Below, in pieces: positions 5,550 to 5,603 of a stretch of DNA of 5,603 bases. Origin of the DNA: Anaeromyxobacteraceae bacterium (GTDB taxonomy: Bacteria > Myxococcota > Myxococcia > Myxococcales > Anaeromyxobacteraceae). The stretch lies in assembly GCA_027349605.1 (NCBI GenBank), contig DAIEMM010000039.1, forward strand, positions 1 to 5,603, written 5' to 3'. The position numbers and the translations under genes are program-made. Numbering within the stretch: the stretch's first letter is position 1; each line of letters begins with the position of its first letter. Below the pieces are notes generated by a model. It was not told where the DNA came from, made no database searches, and worked only from the letters and a program-made list of their open reading frames with translations.

Positions 5550-5603
5550 TCAGGTCGAGATCCGCACCAGCTCCACGAGCGGCTCGTCGGGATCGGGTCG
5601 CTC
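5550..5603 (-). CDS. C-terminal end of an unidentified minus-strand gene (partial)
   Basis: Reading leftward from the right edge gives 17 codons, ERPDPDEPLVELVRIST, then TGA at 5552-5550. Codon use matches the neighbours (G/C at third positions), and the stop lies 12 bp from the stop of the rightward LolA-like gene, a normal convergent arrangement. The fragment is too short to identify a family, and a chance open stretch cannot be excluded. Confidence 0.45.
   Translation of the reverse strand, partial: ERPDPDEPLVELVRIST

Overview
The window is very GC-rich with strong G/C bias at third codon positions, closely packed genes and short intergenic gaps. This codon use and the gene types suggest a high-GC Myxococcota/deltaproteobacterial genome, Anaeromyxobacter-like. 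That assignment is inferred from composition and protein style, not from a marker gene.

Layout. A zinc-dependent medium-chain dehydrogenase of the threonine/sorbitol dehydrogenase type runs leftward off the left edge (767 to 1, minus). A 44-bp divergent gap with a 14-bp perfect palindrome separates it from a rightward four-gene run at 812-4322: a periplasmic membrane fusion protein, a LolC/MacB-type ABC permease, a LolD-type ABC ATPase, and a small GGQ-domain peptide-release-factor-like protein resembling ArfB. These four are joined by gaps of 11 and 4 bp and one 8-bp overlap, so they probably form one operon. A small minus-strand gene (4709-4329), perhaps a winged-helix protein, converges on the operon 6 bp away. 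An AT-richer 123-bp intergenic region separates it from a divergent rightward gene (4833-5537, TTG start) for a putative exported LolA-like protein. The last 54 bases look like the C-terminal end of a minus-strand gene.

How the genes may work together. The first three operon genes make a complete inner-membrane and periplasmic part of a tripartite ABC exporter: adaptor, homodimeric permease and ATPase. The adaptor carries the R-x3-L-x6-S hairpin-tip motif known from TolC-docking adaptors, so an outer-membrane TolC-type channel encoded elsewhere is expected. The ATPase and permease look like LolCDE lipoprotein-transport parts, but the permease seems to lack the LolA-binding hook insertion and is paired with an adaptor, which points to MacAB/DevBCA-like export of an unknown substrate.

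The most notable sequence oddity is a Gly-to-Trp change in the Walker A motif of the ATPase. The co-transcribed ribosome-rescue-like factor and the palindromic divergent promoter region are the other points of interest. I saw no CRISPR array, tRNA, rRNA, insertion sequence or clear intrinsic terminator.
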